From Anaerolineales bacterium (lineage in GTDB: Bacteria > Chloroflexota > Anaerolineae > Anaerolineales > Villigracilaceae), in NCBI GenBank assembly GCA_030583905.1, contig CP129481.1, positions 3,130,136 through 3,194,135 on the forward strand: DNA of 64,000 bases, given 5' to 3'. The notes beneath the pieces are model-generated. The model ran no database searches. It worked only from the letters and a program-made list of their open reading frames with translations, and was not told the DNA's origin. The position numbers and the translations under genes were made by a program. Below are positions 8,741-18,167 of the stretch, in pieces (the stretch's first letter is position 1; every line of letters begins with the position of its first letter).

Positions 8741-8778
8741 TTAGAAAGACCCTAAAGGTCTCAAAACCTTTAGGGTCT
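8741..8778 (-). terminator. Terminator after tRNA-His
   Basis: Perfect 12-bp stem AGACCCTAAAGG / CCTTTAGGGTCT with an 8-nt loop, followed on the minus strand by TTTCT. It separates the hisS-tRNA-His unit from ppk2. The T-run is weak, so read-through is possible. Confidence 0.7.
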
Positions 8779-8780
8779 CA

Positions 8781-8856
8781 TGGGGAGCCTGATGGGTTTC
8801 GAACCCACAACATCCACATCCACAGTGTGGCGCTCTGCCATTGAGCTACAGGCTCC
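8781..8856 (-). tRNA. tRNA-His (anticodon GTG), CCA encoded
   Basis: Full cloverleaf on the minus strand: acceptor GAGCCTG/CAGGCTC with an extra 5' G (G-1) facing C73, the identity element of tRNA-His; D arm GCTC/GAGC; anticodon stem CCACA/TGTGG with loop CTGTGGA; T arm GTGGG-TTCGAAA-CCCAT. CCA is encoded at 8781-8783. It lies 31 bp after the GNAT gene in the hisS unit and is probably transcribed with it. Confidence 0.95.
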
Positions 8857-8887
8857 ATACAAGAAGCGGACGATATTTTACCATAAA

Positions 8888-9349
8888 TCAGCGCAAGTTC
8901 AACACCGCCAGCGTCTCACCATCGACCATCTCACCGGGCTCCACAAAACCCAGACCGGCATACAGCTTCTGCGCGCCTTCGTTTTGCGGCTCATAGCTGA
9001 TACCCACATTCCTGACCTTTTCATCCGCCCGTAACCCATCCAGAAGCAAGCGCATTGCCTCCCGTCCATAACCCTTACCCTGGAATTTTTCATCAATCAT
9101 CAGGCGCATCACGAAGGCTTGGAAGCGCGGATGATCGTGATTCAAGCTGTACATCAAGAAACCGACCGGTTCTTCCCCCACATACACGCCAAACGGATAA
9201 AACTTCCACAACCCTTCATCTTCATACTCGAACTGGGATTCGGCGATCGAATACAAATTGGACGCGACAAAATCGCGCTGGTCTTCCCTCACCTTCAATT
9301 TGATCAGGGTCTCCCAATTGCTGGAGGTGACGGGTCGCAACTCGATCAC
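8888..9349 (-). CDS. GNAT family N-acetyltransferase (SpeG/BltD-like)
   Basis: 153 residues. The GNAT acetyl-CoA motif is RLMIDEKFQGKGYGREAMRLLL (residues about 82-103), followed by NEGAQKLYAGLGF. The overall pattern with an N-terminal LRPVTSSNW resembles spermidine/diamine acetyltransferases, but the substrate is not certain. It starts with GTG in a GTGA overlap with the hisS stop, indicating translational coupling. tRNA-His follows 31 bp downstream. Confidence 0.85.
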   Translation of the reverse strand: MIELRPVTSSNWETLIKLKVREDQRDFVASNLYSIAESQFEYEDEGLWKFYPFGVYVGEEPVGFLMYSLNHDHPRFQAFVMRLMIDEKFQGKGYGREAMRLLLDGLRADEKVRNVGISYEPQNEGAQKLYAGLGFVEPGEMVDGETLAVLNLR

Positions 9350-10617
9350 TTCAGCATCCCTTTTATGGATTCAAGCATCGCTTCCTTCTTGACCTGTACC
9401 TGCTCGCCACTCATGAGGTTTTTTACGACGACCAAGCCTTTTTCCGCTTCATCAGGACCGAGCACCAGCGCAACCTTCATCTTCATCTTGTCCGCGAATT
9501 TGAACTGCTTGGGAAGTTTGGCGGGTTCGGGAAAAACCATCGTCATGATGCCTTCCTGCCGCAACTGCGCCGCAAGTTCAAAGGACTTCAACCACAGCGA
9601 CTGGTCAAAAACCGTCACCAACACTTCCGCAGGCGATGGGACGAACTCGGGCACAAGCCCCTGCTCCTGCAAAATGATGCCGATCACCACATCGCCCATC
9701 GCAAAGCCGACACCGGAAATGGGATTCCCGCCCACATCCGCCAGCAGGTTGTCGTAGCGCCCGCCGCCGAAAATGGCACGCCGCAAGGAACCCGTCGTAT
9801 CGAATGCCTCGAAGACCGTGCCTGTGTAATATAACAACCCGCGCATGATGTTCGGGTCGAATTTGACATACTCCGCCACGCCCAAGGTTTCCAACGCGGC
9901 GAAGAGACGGGTCAATTCTTCACTTTTCTTCCACAAATCAAAATTGCCGAGAAGCTCCTTCAGCCCGTCCAACTGCGCCTGTGTAATGCCGAGTTCCAGC
10001 GCATACGCATCCCATTTGGCAGGTTCCATCTTGGTACGGCGATCTACGAGATTGGAAACGTCGAGCCGTTTTTCAGGAGCGATGTCCAACGCGTCGAATT
10101 CAGAGTCCATCAAGCGGCGGTTATTGACATAGATCAGAGCCCGCTCCGGGCTGAGTCCGACCGAGCGCAGGAAAGTCGCGCCGATGGCGATCAATTCCGC
10201 ATCCGCTTCCGGCGAATTGACTCCCAGCATATCCACGTTCCACTGGAAGAATTCGCGCGAGCGTCCCTTTTGCGGCTGTTCGTAGCGCCAGAACGGACCG
10301 AACGACCACCAGCGCACAGGGAAGGTCAACTCGCCCTGTTTGGCGGCGATCATCCGCGCCAGACTCGGCGTCAGTTCAGGGCGAAGCGTCACCAGATCCC
10401 CGCCGCGGTCTTCGAACGTGAACGACTGTTTCTTGACCAGTTCCTCCCCCGATTTCGCCGCGTACAGATCGATCGGCTCGATGAACGGACCATCATATTC
10501 CTGATAGCCGAACGACTGCGACGCCGCGCGCACTTTTTCATAGATAAAATTGCGCAGCGCCATCTGTTCGGGATAGAATTCGCGCGTGCCTTTTACAGTT
10601 TGAATCTTGTTTGCCAT
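9346..10617 (-). CDS. hisS: Histidyl-tRNA synthetase
   Basis: 423 residues, class II synthetase that charges tRNA-His. Motif 1 lies in the N-terminal third (GTREFYPEQMALRNFIYEK), motif 2 is SFGPFWRYEQPQKGRSREFFQWNVD, and the His-specific and motif 3 regions are LLYYTGTVFEAFD and GGGRYDNLLADVGG...GVGFAMGDV. A C-terminal anticodon-binding domain follows (EVLVTVFDQSLW...). It is the first gene of a unit with a GNAT and its own cognate tRNA-His. Confidence 0.97.
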   Translation of the reverse strand: MANKIQTVKGTREFYPEQMALRNFIYEKVRAASQSFGYQEYDGPFIEPIDLYAAKSGEELVKKQSFTFEDRGGDLVTLRPELTPSLARMIAAKQGELTFPVRWWSFGPFWRYEQPQKGRSREFFQWNVDMLGVNSPEADAELIAIGATFLRSVGLSPERALIYVNNRRLMDSEFDALDIAPEKRLDVSNLVDRRTKMEPAKWDAYALELGITQAQLDGLKELLGNFDLWKKSEELTRLFAALETLGVAEYVKFDPNIMRGLLYYTGTVFEAFDTTGSLRRAIFGGGRYDNLLADVGGNPISGVGFAMGDVVIGIILQEQGLVPEFVPSPAEVLVTVFDQSLWLKSFELAAQLRQEGIMTMVFPEPAKLPKQFKFADKMKMKVALVLGPDEAEKGLVVVKNLMSGEQVQVKKEAMLESIKGMLK

Positions 10618-10650
10618 GATCGCTCCAGTGCGCAGATTTTATCATGCCGT

Positions 10651-10675
10651 TCAAAATTCAGTCATTGAATTTTGA
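10651..10675. promoter_or_regulatory. Perfect inverted repeat in a divergent intergenic region
   Basis: TCAAAATTCA and TGAATTTTGA (10-bp arms, 5-bp spacer) sit between hisS and the divergent methyltransferase gene and overlap the -35 box of the latter. It may be an operator or a mRNA hairpin in the hisS leader; no regulator can be named. Confidence 0.5.
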
Positions 10676-10692
10676 TTTTATTTTGGTATAAT
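10665..10692 (+). promoter_or_regulatory. Sigma-70-type promoter of the methyltransferase gene
   Basis: TTGAAT (10665-10670), 16-bp spacer, TATAAT (10687-10692). It predicts a ~20-nt leader that holds AAGGAGA before the ATG at 10720. Confidence 0.75.
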
Positions 10693-10719
10693 TCCCCCAC
10701 TATTCTCAAGGAGAGACAA

Positions 10720-11520
10720 ATGGAAATTAACTATCAGGAACCCAGCAAAGACCTATTGATGCGCATCGACATCCATGAAAAATACGGCTCCGCCAACATC
10801 GACGTTTGGACGAACGAACTGCTCCAACCGCAGGCGGGCATGAAGATCCTGGATGTCGGCTGCGGCGCGGGCAAGCTCAGTTTTCTTTTCAACGAGTACA
10901 CCAAGGACGGCGCGGAGATCGTTGGCGGCGACTTCTCGGAGGAACTGCTCGACAAAGCCCGCGCCAGAAACAAGGCACTCGGCACGAATATTGACTTCCA
11001 ATTCCTGGATTTCAACAAACCGTTCAACTTCGCGGACGACACCTTCGACCTGTGCACCAGCGCTTTTGCCATCTATTACGCCTCGGACCTTAAATTCACA
11101 TTTGGTGAGGCGCACCGTGTCTTGAAGCCCGGCGGACGGCTGTTCGTCTCCGGTCCGCTGCCCGAGAACAAGCAGATGTTCTACGACATCATCAAGGAAG
11201 CCACCAATGCGACCATCCCGCCCATGCCCGGCTCCTCCCGCTTCAAGGGCGATATCTTCAACACGATTGACAGTCTCTTCGCCAAGACTGAGCTGCACAA
11301 GTTCGAAAATCACCTGACCTTCCCCGAAGTCGCACCGTTCATTGACTACGTCCGCGCCTCGCTGAACGAAGACCGCAGACTATGGACTTCAATGTTCAAC
11401 GGCAAGGACGAGTACGAAGCGCTGATCGGCAAGATCCAAGCGGTGGCGCAGAAATGGTTCGAGCGTGACGGCAAACTGGTGATGACCAAGGTCGTCGGCG
11501 GGATTCTGGCAACCAAGTAA
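10720..11520 (+). CDS. Class I SAM-dependent methyltransferase
   Basis: 266 residues. The SAM-binding motif I is MKILDVGCGAGKLSFLF (residues about 41-57), motif II GGDFSEELLDKARARN, and the post-motif HRVLKPGGRLFVSGPLP is typical of Methyltransf_11. The substrate cannot be read from the sequence. The ATG at 10720 is chosen because AAGGAG lies 8 nt upstream; the open frame extends further 5' through the promoter. A palindromic repeat follows and then a PIG-L gene. Confidence 0.88.
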   Translation: MEINYQEPSKDLLMRIDIHEKYGSANIDVWTNELLQPQAGMKILDVGCGAGKLSFLFNEYTKDGAEIVGGDFSEELLDKARARNKALGTNIDFQFLDFNKPFNFADDTFDLCTSAFAIYYASDLKFTFGEAHRVLKPGGRLFVSGPLPENKQMFYDIIKEATNATIPPMPGSSRFKGDIFNTIDSLFAKTELHKFENHLTFPEVAPFIDYVRASLNEDRRLWTSMFNGKDEYEALIGKIQAVAQKWFERDGKLVMTKVVGGILATK

Positions 11521-11524
11521 AACT

Positions 11525-11586
11525 CTTATCCGCAGATTACGCAGATCGGACCAATTCTCGTCTGCGTAATCTGCCAATCTGCGGAT
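11525..11586. repeat. Palindromic repeat, copy 1 (CCGCAGATTACGCAGA type)
   Basis: Arms ATCCGCAGATTACGCAGA and TCTGCGTAATCTGC...TCTGCGGAT form a long hairpin between the methyltransferase and PIG-L genes. A related copy with the same ends (CTTATCCGCAGATT ... AATCTGCGG) lies inside a coding sequence at 58070-58133. Confidence 0.75.
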
Positions 11587-11594
11587 CATCTTTT

Positions 11595-12227
11595 ATGAAC
11601 TTCTTCGGCAAACGAGTGCTCTTTCTCGGCGCGCATCCCGACGACATCGAACTGGGATGCGGCGCATTGATTCACCAGATCGTCAAAAAAACGGACGTGC
11701 TGTGCGTCACTCTTTCGGACAATCAACAAAACCCCGATCTACAGGATGTCAAAAGCGAACACATTAAGTCCATGAAGGTGCTGGGTGTACCGGAGGAGCG
11801 CGTAATCTTTGGTCCATTCATCACGCGCATCTTCCAGGACTCGCGGCAGGAGATCCTTGAGTATTTTCTCAAACTCCGCAAGGACTTCAAACCCGACCTG
11901 ATCTTCGTCCACTCGAAACAGGATGTGCATCAGGACCACAATACAATGACCGATGAGGCGTTACGCGCCTTCCGCGGCATCACCGTGCTCGGCTTTGACG
12001 TGGTGCGCTCCTCCTATGGTTTCTTCCCGCATTTTCTGGTCGAAGTGACGGAAGAGGATGTAAACAAAAAGATCGAAGCGCTGGCGCAATACAAAACCTA
12101 TCAAGACCGCTATTACTTCAACAGCGAGTTGACCCGCTCCATCATGGTGCGCCACGGCGCGTTGGCGGAGGTTCCCTTCGCAGAGGGGTTCGATATTCTG
12201 AGAATTGTCGGGAAGTTCGGAGAGTAA
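11595..12227 (+). CDS. PIG-L/LmbE family deacetylase
   Basis: 210 residues. The zinc-site motif GAHPDDIELGCGA is at residues 12-24 and a later His motif is HSKQDVHQDHN (about 110-120). Family members are zinc-dependent N-deacetylases acting on N-acetylglucosaminyl groups, as in glycolipid or mycothiol/bacillithiol pathways. No neighbouring glycosyltransferase points to a particular substrate. No ribosome site is obvious upstream of the ATG. It ends at a bidirectional terminator. Confidence 0.9.
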   Translation: MNFFGKRVLFLGAHPDDIELGCGALIHQIVKKTDVLCVTLSDNQQNPDLQDVKSEHIKSMKVLGVPEERVIFGPFITRIFQDSRQEILEYFLKLRKDFKPDLIFVHSKQDVHQDHNTMTDEALRAFRGITVLGFDVVRSSYGFFPHFLVEVTEEDVNKKIEALAQYKTYQDRYYFNSELTRSIMVRHGALAEVPFAEGFDILRIVGKFGE

Positions 12228-12230
12228 CAA

Positions 12231-12261
12231 AAAAAATCGGCGACTTGGTCGCCGATTTTTT
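12231..12261. terminator. Bidirectional rho-independent terminator
   Basis: Stem AAAAAATCGGCGAC / GTCGCCGATTTTTT with a 3-nt loop between the convergent PIG-L gene and the end of the suf operon; it overlaps the last codons' edge of the Rieske gene. Confidence 0.9.
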
Positions 12262-12607
12262 ATTCCTTTGGCACGCCCACAAAGATCATGCCATCCCGAA
12301 TTTGCACAGGATATGCAGGGATATCCACCACAGCGGGCATTTGCATGACCTGTCCCGTGCGGACATCGAACTCCGCGCCGTGACGGGGACAGACGATATT
12401 GAAGCCTTCCAGCATCCCATCTCCCAACGGACCGTCATCGTGCGTGCAGACATCGCCGATGGCGAAGAGCTGGTCTGCGATATTGAAAATAACGATGGGC
12501 TTGTCGCCAAGGTCAACGAACAAACGCTCACCGTTGGGCAATTCGGAGGCGGGCGCGATCTCAAAAAATTCGGCTTTGGATTCGTCAAAGGTTGTGTAGT
12601 TGAACAT
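12260..12607 (-). CDS. Rieske [2Fe-2S] ferredoxin-like protein
   Basis: 115 residues. The two Rieske boxes are CTHDDG (about residues 53-58) and CPRHGAEF (72-79), i.e. CxH and CxxH ligands for one [2Fe-2S] cluster. It resembles soluble NirD/BphF-type ferredoxins. It is the last gene of the suf operon, so it may be an electron donor or a carrier in Fe-S assembly (inference). No strong ribosome site is seen before its ATG. Confidence 0.9.
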   Translation of the reverse strand: MFNYTTFDESKAEFFEIAPASELPNGERLFVDLGDKPIVIFNIADQLFAIGDVCTHDDGPLGDGMLEGFNIVCPRHGAEFDVRTGQVMQMPAVVDIPAYPVQIRDGMIFVGVPKE

Positions 12608-12636
12608 GTGTTAATGCAGCTTTCAAGTGATGTGAT

Positions 12637-12777
12637 CTAACAAAAATTGTTCGCGCAATAGTATGACCCGATCAGTGGACCGAACAAGACAAGCAAGAAA
12701 AGCATGATCCCGGCGGCAAGGACAAACCCGAAGAAGCCGAGAACGACCTTCTCCCTGTGCTTACTCCACCAAGTCAT
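12637..12777 (-). CDS. Small single-pass membrane ORF overlapping sufU
   Basis: 46 codons, starting at an ATG inside the last codons of sufU (17-bp overlap) and ending with TAG. The N terminus is basic (MTWWSKHREK), followed by one hydrophobic helix (VVLGFFGFVLAAGIMLFLLVLFG in two adjoining pieces) and a short C-terminal tail with two Cys. Purine-rich GGGGGAAG lies upstream. It fills the otherwise empty gap between sufU and the Rieske gene, which supports a real gene, but no family is recognised. Confidence 0.5.
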   Translation of the reverse strand: MTWWSKHREKVVLGFFGFVLAAGIMLFLLVLFGPLIGSYYCANNFC

Positions 12778-13156
12778 CGCTGGCTTCCCCCACCCCATAC
12801 ACGCCCGCCTTCAAGACCTTCAGTGAAAGCAGGGCGCATTTCAGGCGCACGGGACCCAGGTCAATGCCAAGCATGTCAAGGATATCCTGCTTATTGAGTT
12901 GTTTCACTTCCTCCAGCGGTTTGCCGATGATCGTCTCCATCAGCAGGTCGGCGGAGGCTTGCGAGATGGCGCATCCGTGACCGTCGAACATAGCATCGGT
13001 CACCACGCCGCCTTCGCCTACACGCAAATCAATTTGGATATGGTCACCGCACAGCGGGTTATTATCCGCAAACGAAATATCATGCGGATCGAGTTTCCCG
13101 CGATGGGATGGATTTTTATAGTGTTCGATGATGACTTCGCGATACAGATCGTCCAT
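12761..13156 (-). CDS. sufU: SufU-type Fe-S cluster assembly scaffold / sulfur acceptor
   Basis: 131 residues. Three conserved Cys are present: NPLCGD (Cys36), DGHGCAIS (Cys62) and RLKCALL (Cys107), plus the Asp after Cys36, the zinc/sulfur-acceptor site of SufU. The SufU-specific insertion before the third Cys (LGIDLGPVRLKC) is visible. It receives persulfide sulfur from SufS. It follows sufS after an 80-bp gap that holds a palindromic repeat. Confidence 0.93.
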   Translation of the reverse strand: MDDLYREVIIEHYKNPSHRGKLDPHDISFADNNPLCGDHIQIDLRVGEGGVVTDAMFDGHGCAISQASADLLMETIIGKPLEEVKQLNKQDILDMLGIDLGPVRLKCALLSLKVLKAGVYGVGEASDDLVE

Positions 13157-13170
13157 ACGTGCTCCAGTGT

Positions 13171-13220
13171 CAAGTGTCAGGTTTCAGGTATCAGGCTAAG
13201 AACTTGATACCTGACACTTG
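13171..13220. repeat. Palindromic repeat in the sufS-sufU gap
   Basis: CAAGTGTCAGG ... CAGGTATCA pairs with TGATACCTGACACTTG; the left arm has a 6-base partial duplication. It would form a hairpin in the suf mRNA. Confidence 0.65.
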
Positions 13221-13235
13221 AAACGTGGCACCGAA

Positions 13236-14462
13236 TTATTCAAACATTTCCTTCACTTTATGCAGCCCGGTCACCAGCACATCCACCTCATCCTTCGTCG
13301 TGTACAAATAGAAGGAAGCGCGGCTGGTGGCGGGAATGCCAAACTTCTCATGCAGAGGCTGGGCACAGTGATGTCCCGCCCGCACGGCAATGCCATCCCG
13401 ATCCAAAATCTGCGCTACATCATGTGGATGCACGCCTTCAAGAATGAATGCCGCCACGCCGCCCTTTTTATCCGCGGATGGACCGAACAACTTCACACCG
13501 GGGATCTCCGCCAGACGATCCAACGCATATGCAGTGACATCATGCTCGTGCGCAGCGATTCGTTCCATGCCGACGGCTGAGAGATAATCCACAGCCGCGC
13601 CAAACCCGACAGCTTCCGCGATCGCAGGCGTCCCCGCTTCGAATTTATGCGGCAGGGAATTGGCGCGGAACGAGCGCAGCTTGACTTCCTTGATCATGTC
13701 CCCGCCGCCGAGGAACGGAGGCATGGCATCCAACAACGCGGATTTGCCATACAAAATGCCGATGCCCGTCGGTCCGCACATCTTGTGCGCGGAAAAGGCG
13801 TAAAAGTCCGCATCGAGGGCTTGCACATCCACGCTCAAATGCGGCACGGATTGCGCGCCGTCCACCAGCGTGACCGCGCCGGCATCATGCGCCAGCCGGA
13901 TGATCTCATCGGCAGGGTTGATCGTGCCGAGGACGTTGGACATGTGTGTGAACGAGACCAGTTTCGGGCGGCGGTCCAGAAGCGACTTGTACGTCTCCAG
14001 ATCGAGCAGACCGTCTTCCGTCACAGGGATGAATTCCAACTCGATGCCGTGTTCCATCTGAAGCATGTGCCACGGGACGAGGTTCGAGTGGTGCTCCATC
14101 TCGGTCAGGATGACGAGGTCGCCCGCCTTGAGATTCGCGCGCGCCCACGAGTACGCCACAAGGTTGATCGACTCGGTGGTGTTGCGGGTGTAGATGATCT
14201 CGCGTGACGAGGCGGCATTGATGAATTTCGCGATGCGCTCGCGCGCGCCCTCGTACATCGCCGTGGCTTCCTCCGCCAGCGTGTGTACGCCGCGATGAAT
14301 GTTGGCGTTCGAACGGCGGTAATAAGCGTTCATCGCCTCGATCACCTGCACGGGCTTTTGCGACGTGGCGGTTGAATCCAAATAGACGACGCGCGCGCCG
14401 CCCTGTGTTTCGCGGTCGAGGATCGGAAAATCTTTGCGGATTTCGTATACGTTAAGTGTCAT
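13236..14462 (-). CDS. sufS: Cysteine desulfurase
   Basis: 408 residues, group II (SufS-like) PLP enzyme that frees sulfur from cysteine. The PLP lysine is in SAHKMCGPTG (Lys227); other signatures are YLDSTATSQKP near the N terminus, TEMEHHSNLVPW and the active Cys loop RAGHHCAQPLHEKFG near the C terminus. It is preceded in the operon by the Lys/Ala-rich protein gene and followed by sufU, its usual partner. Confidence 0.97.
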   Translation of the reverse strand: MTLNVYEIRKDFPILDRETQGGARVVYLDSTATSQKPVQVIEAMNAYYRRSNANIHRGVHTLAEEATAMYEGARERIAKFINAASSREIIYTRNTTESINLVAYSWARANLKAGDLVILTEMEHHSNLVPWHMLQMEHGIELEFIPVTEDGLLDLETYKSLLDRRPKLVSFTHMSNVLGTINPADEIIRLAHDAGAVTLVDGAQSVPHLSVDVQALDADFYAFSAHKMCGPTGIGILYGKSALLDAMPPFLGGGDMIKEVKLRSFRANSLPHKFEAGTPAIAEAVGFGAAVDYLSAVGMERIAAHEHDVTAYALDRLAEIPGVKLFGPSADKKGGVAAFILEGVHPHDVAQILDRDGIAVRAGHHCAQPLHEKFGIPATSRASFYLYTTKDEVDVLVTGLHKVKEMFE

Positions 14463-14485
14463 GGAGAGTCATCACGGCGGAAATT

Positions 14486-15115
14486 CTAGTAGTCGGGGAT
14501 GAAATCCTTTTTGACAGCGGCTTTCTTGCCGCCCACCGGGCGGATATGCTCCGATGCCAGCGGATACCAAAGGATGCGGTCCGGCACCATCCAGCCGTCC
14601 GTCAAAAAGACGTTCGAGCGGAATTGCACCGCCACCATCTTGTTATCCACCTGCACCACGATCCCCTTGACCCAGCCGCGCACGCGCTCGCGACTCTTTT
14701 CGTGGTCGCAGAACACTTCCACATTGTCGCCCACTTCAAAGGCGTGTTCAGGGGTCGGCGCCTTCATAAAGGCAAATTGATTGGAACGCAGCGACGCGGG
14801 CACGATCGACCGTCTTCGTTCAGCCGGGCGTTTGATGACATGCGTCACCGGGCGCGCGGCTTCCGGCGCTTTCGTCACAGGCGCGGTCTTCTCGGCAGAG
14901 ACACTCTTTGCAGATGCCTTGGCTGTCGATTTCTTCACACTACCGGATTTGGCAACCGCTTTCACACGCGCCGTCGTTTTTTTTCTACTGCTTGAGACTG
15001 CCTTCTGGGCAGTCTTCGTTTTCTTTGCCGCCCCTTTTGTTTTCACAGTTGATTTTGCCGCCGGTTTCGACTTTTTCGTGGAAGACTTTGACTTTGTTTT
15101 GGATTTCACTGCCAT
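14486..15115 (-). CDS. Lys/Ala-rich (histone H1-like) tail protein with a small C-terminal domain
   Basis: 209 residues in two parts. Residues 1-95 are low-complexity Lys, Ala, Ser and Thr (KSKSSTKKSKPAAKS...), like bacterial H1/HU-tail nucleic-acid-binding tails. Residues about 110-209 look folded: EHAFEVGDNVEVFCDHEKSRERVRGWVKGIVVQVDNKMVAVQF resembles an SH3-like barrel (KOW/Tudor-like) with a Cys. The family is not recognised. It lies between sufD and sufS on the same strand, 23 bp before sufS, so it is in the suf operon. A nucleic-acid-binding role is inference from composition. Confidence 0.75.
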   Translation of the reverse strand: MAVKSKTKSKSSTKKSKPAAKSTVKTKGAAKKTKTAQKAVSSSRKKTTARVKAVAKSGSVKKSTAKASAKSVSAEKTAPVTKAPEAARPVTHVIKRPAERRRSIVPASLRSNQFAFMKAPTPEHAFEVGDNVEVFCDHEKSRERVRGWVKGIVVQVDNKMVAVQFRSNVFLTDGWMVPDRILWYPLASEHIRPVGGKKAAVKKDFIPDY

Positions 15116-15211
15116 TATTCACATCCTGACTTTAACATAGAGACGCCCTCCGCCTCTTGCGCACGGGACACATGCTCAAACATCCCACCATGGTCCACGC
15201 TGACAAATTCG

Positions 15212-15244
15212 AGACCTGACAGGTCTTGGAAACCTGTCAGGTCT
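15212..15244. repeat. Perfect palindromic hairpin after sufD
   Basis: Stem AGACCTGACAGGT / ACCTGTCAGGTCT with a 7-nt loop, directly 3' of the sufD stop. There is no T-run, so it is more likely an mRNA-stabilising or processing hairpin than a terminator. The 135-bp gap holds nothing else I can support. Confidence 0.65.
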
Positions 15245-15250
15245 TAGTAA

Positions 15251-16588
15251 CTACTTGGATAATTTGATCTGGATCGCCTGCTGGAAGCGTTCGCGCACGC
15301 CTTCGAACGGGATGCGCTGCATGATCGGGTCGAAGAAGCCTTCGACGACCAACTGCTCCGCTTCGCGCTGGGGGATGCCGCGAGACTTCAAATAGAAGAG
15401 CGGCTCCTGCTCCAGTTTGCCGACCGTTGCGCCGTGCGTACAGCGCACATCGTCCGCGAGAATTTCAAGCCCGGGAATCGAGTCCGCGCGCGCCTGATCG
15501 TCAAGGACGAGGTTGCGGTTGGCTTGGTAGCCGTCGGTCTTCTGCGCGCCGGGCGCAACGTAGATCATGCCCTGCCATACGGAGCGGCTCTTACCCTTGA
15601 GCGCGCCCTTGAACAACAGGTCACTGGTGCAGTTCGCGGCGAGGTGGTTCTGCTGGGTATCGTGGTCGAGATGCTGGGTGCCGTCCGTGAAATAGAACCC
15701 GGACATGCGTCCCTGCGCGCCCTGACCAGCCAGATCGAGATCGGAGAAGTTCTTGGTCAGCCGCGAGCCGACCGCGCCAAAGATCCAGTCGAGCTCCCCG
15801 CCGCGCTCCACGCGGGCGCGCTCGTGCGAGAAGTTCCACACATGCCTGCCCCATGACTGTAATTCGACAAAGCGCAGGTTGGCATCATTGCCGACGTACA
15901 ACTCGACGATGCCGGCGTGCAAGGCGTGACCAGTCTCATCGGGCGATGCCGCTTCGTGGACGTAAGTCACAGAAGCGCCATCTTCCACATAGACGATGAG
16001 ATGTGAGAAATGCGCGAGGTCGCCGCCCGGTCCCCACAGCACGGAATGAAGCGGGGCTTCCACTTGCACGCCCTTGGGGACGTACAGCAGAACGCCATTT
16101 TCAGAAAGCGCGGAAGCCAGCGCGGCAAACTTGCCGTCTTCTGGCTTGACGATCTGCCCGATCAATTTCTTGAGCAGGTCGGAGTGTTCCTTCTCGGCGG
16201 TGCGGAAATCGGTGAAGACCACGCCTTTCTTCGCGAGGGCTTCATCCAATTCCACGTTGGAGCCGCCGGGCAGGAGGGTGATCTGTCCGCCGTGCTGGTC
16301 ACCGACGAGCGGCTTGAGCAAGTCTTCGGGGACAACGGGTAAATCTTCGAATGCGCCGGGTTTGGGGAGTTTGAAATCGGGCGCGGGCAATAATCGAATG
16401 TCGGTGCGACGCCAAGCCTCGTCCGTGGTGACGGGGAGGGAAAGTTTCTGGAACGATTCCCAGGCTGCGGCGCGGAAAGAGGCGAGACCGTTCGCGGAGG
16501 GGACATCCGCCTGCGTGAAGGCAAATTCCTTTGCGGCTGTATCGGTTCGGCGTCCTCTTGATACGGTAACTTTTGGTTTTTCCTGCAT
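15251..16588 (-). CDS. sufD: Fe-S cluster assembly protein SufD
   Basis: 445 residues. The C-terminal beta-helix core of the SufB/SufD family is clear: LVYVEDGASVTYVHEA, a central DHDTQQNHLA and the C-terminal TVGKLEQEPLFYLKSRGIPQREAEQLVVEGFFDPI. The N-terminal part (FRAAAWESFQKLSLPVTTDEAWRRTD) matches the SufD-type helical domain. It forms the SufBC2D scaffold complex with the sufB and sufC products in the cytosol. A 138-bp gap with palindromic repeats separates it from sufB. Confidence 0.95.
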   Translation of the reverse strand: MQEKPKVTVSRGRRTDTAAKEFAFTQADVPSANGLASFRAAAWESFQKLSLPVTTDEAWRRTDIRLLPAPDFKLPKPGAFEDLPVVPEDLLKPLVGDQHGGQITLLPGGSNVELDEALAKKGVVFTDFRTAEKEHSDLLKKLIGQIVKPEDGKFAALASALSENGVLLYVPKGVQVEAPLHSVLWGPGGDLAHFSHLIVYVEDGASVTYVHEAASPDETGHALHAGIVELYVGNDANLRFVELQSWGRHVWNFSHERARVERGGELDWIFGAVGSRLTKNFSDLDLAGQGAQGRMSGFYFTDGTQHLDHDTQQNHLAANCTSDLLFKGALKGKSRSVWQGMIYVAPGAQKTDGYQANRNLVLDDQARADSIPGLEILADDVRCTHGATVGKLEQEPLFYLKSRGIPQREAEQLVVEGFFDPIMQRIPFEGVRERFQQAIQIKLSK

Positions 16589-16605
16589 AGTATCCTATTC
16601 ACAGT

Positions 16606-16718
16606 GGTGGTCGAGTAGCGGCGCGCTTCGCGCCACGTATCGAGACCACAAATATAGATTTTCAATCAATTGCTGGTTTCGATACTCCGCTCGTTTCACT
16701 CGCGGCACTCAACCAGCG
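16606..16718. repeat. Two palindromic dispersed repeats in the sufB-sufD gap
   Basis: First unit 16606-16650: GTGGTCGAGTAG, an inner GGCGCGCTTCGCGCC hairpin and GTATCGAGACCAC. Second unit 16672-16718: GCTGGTTTCGATAC ... CTCAACCAGC. Both belong to the family seen near 6445, 18168, 52148 and 52257. Confidence 0.7.
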
Positions 16719-16726
16719 GGGTGACA

Positions 16727-18136
<1,410 letters not shown>

Positions 18137-18167
18137 ATTCTCTTCCTATAAACATGAGATTGCTCCG

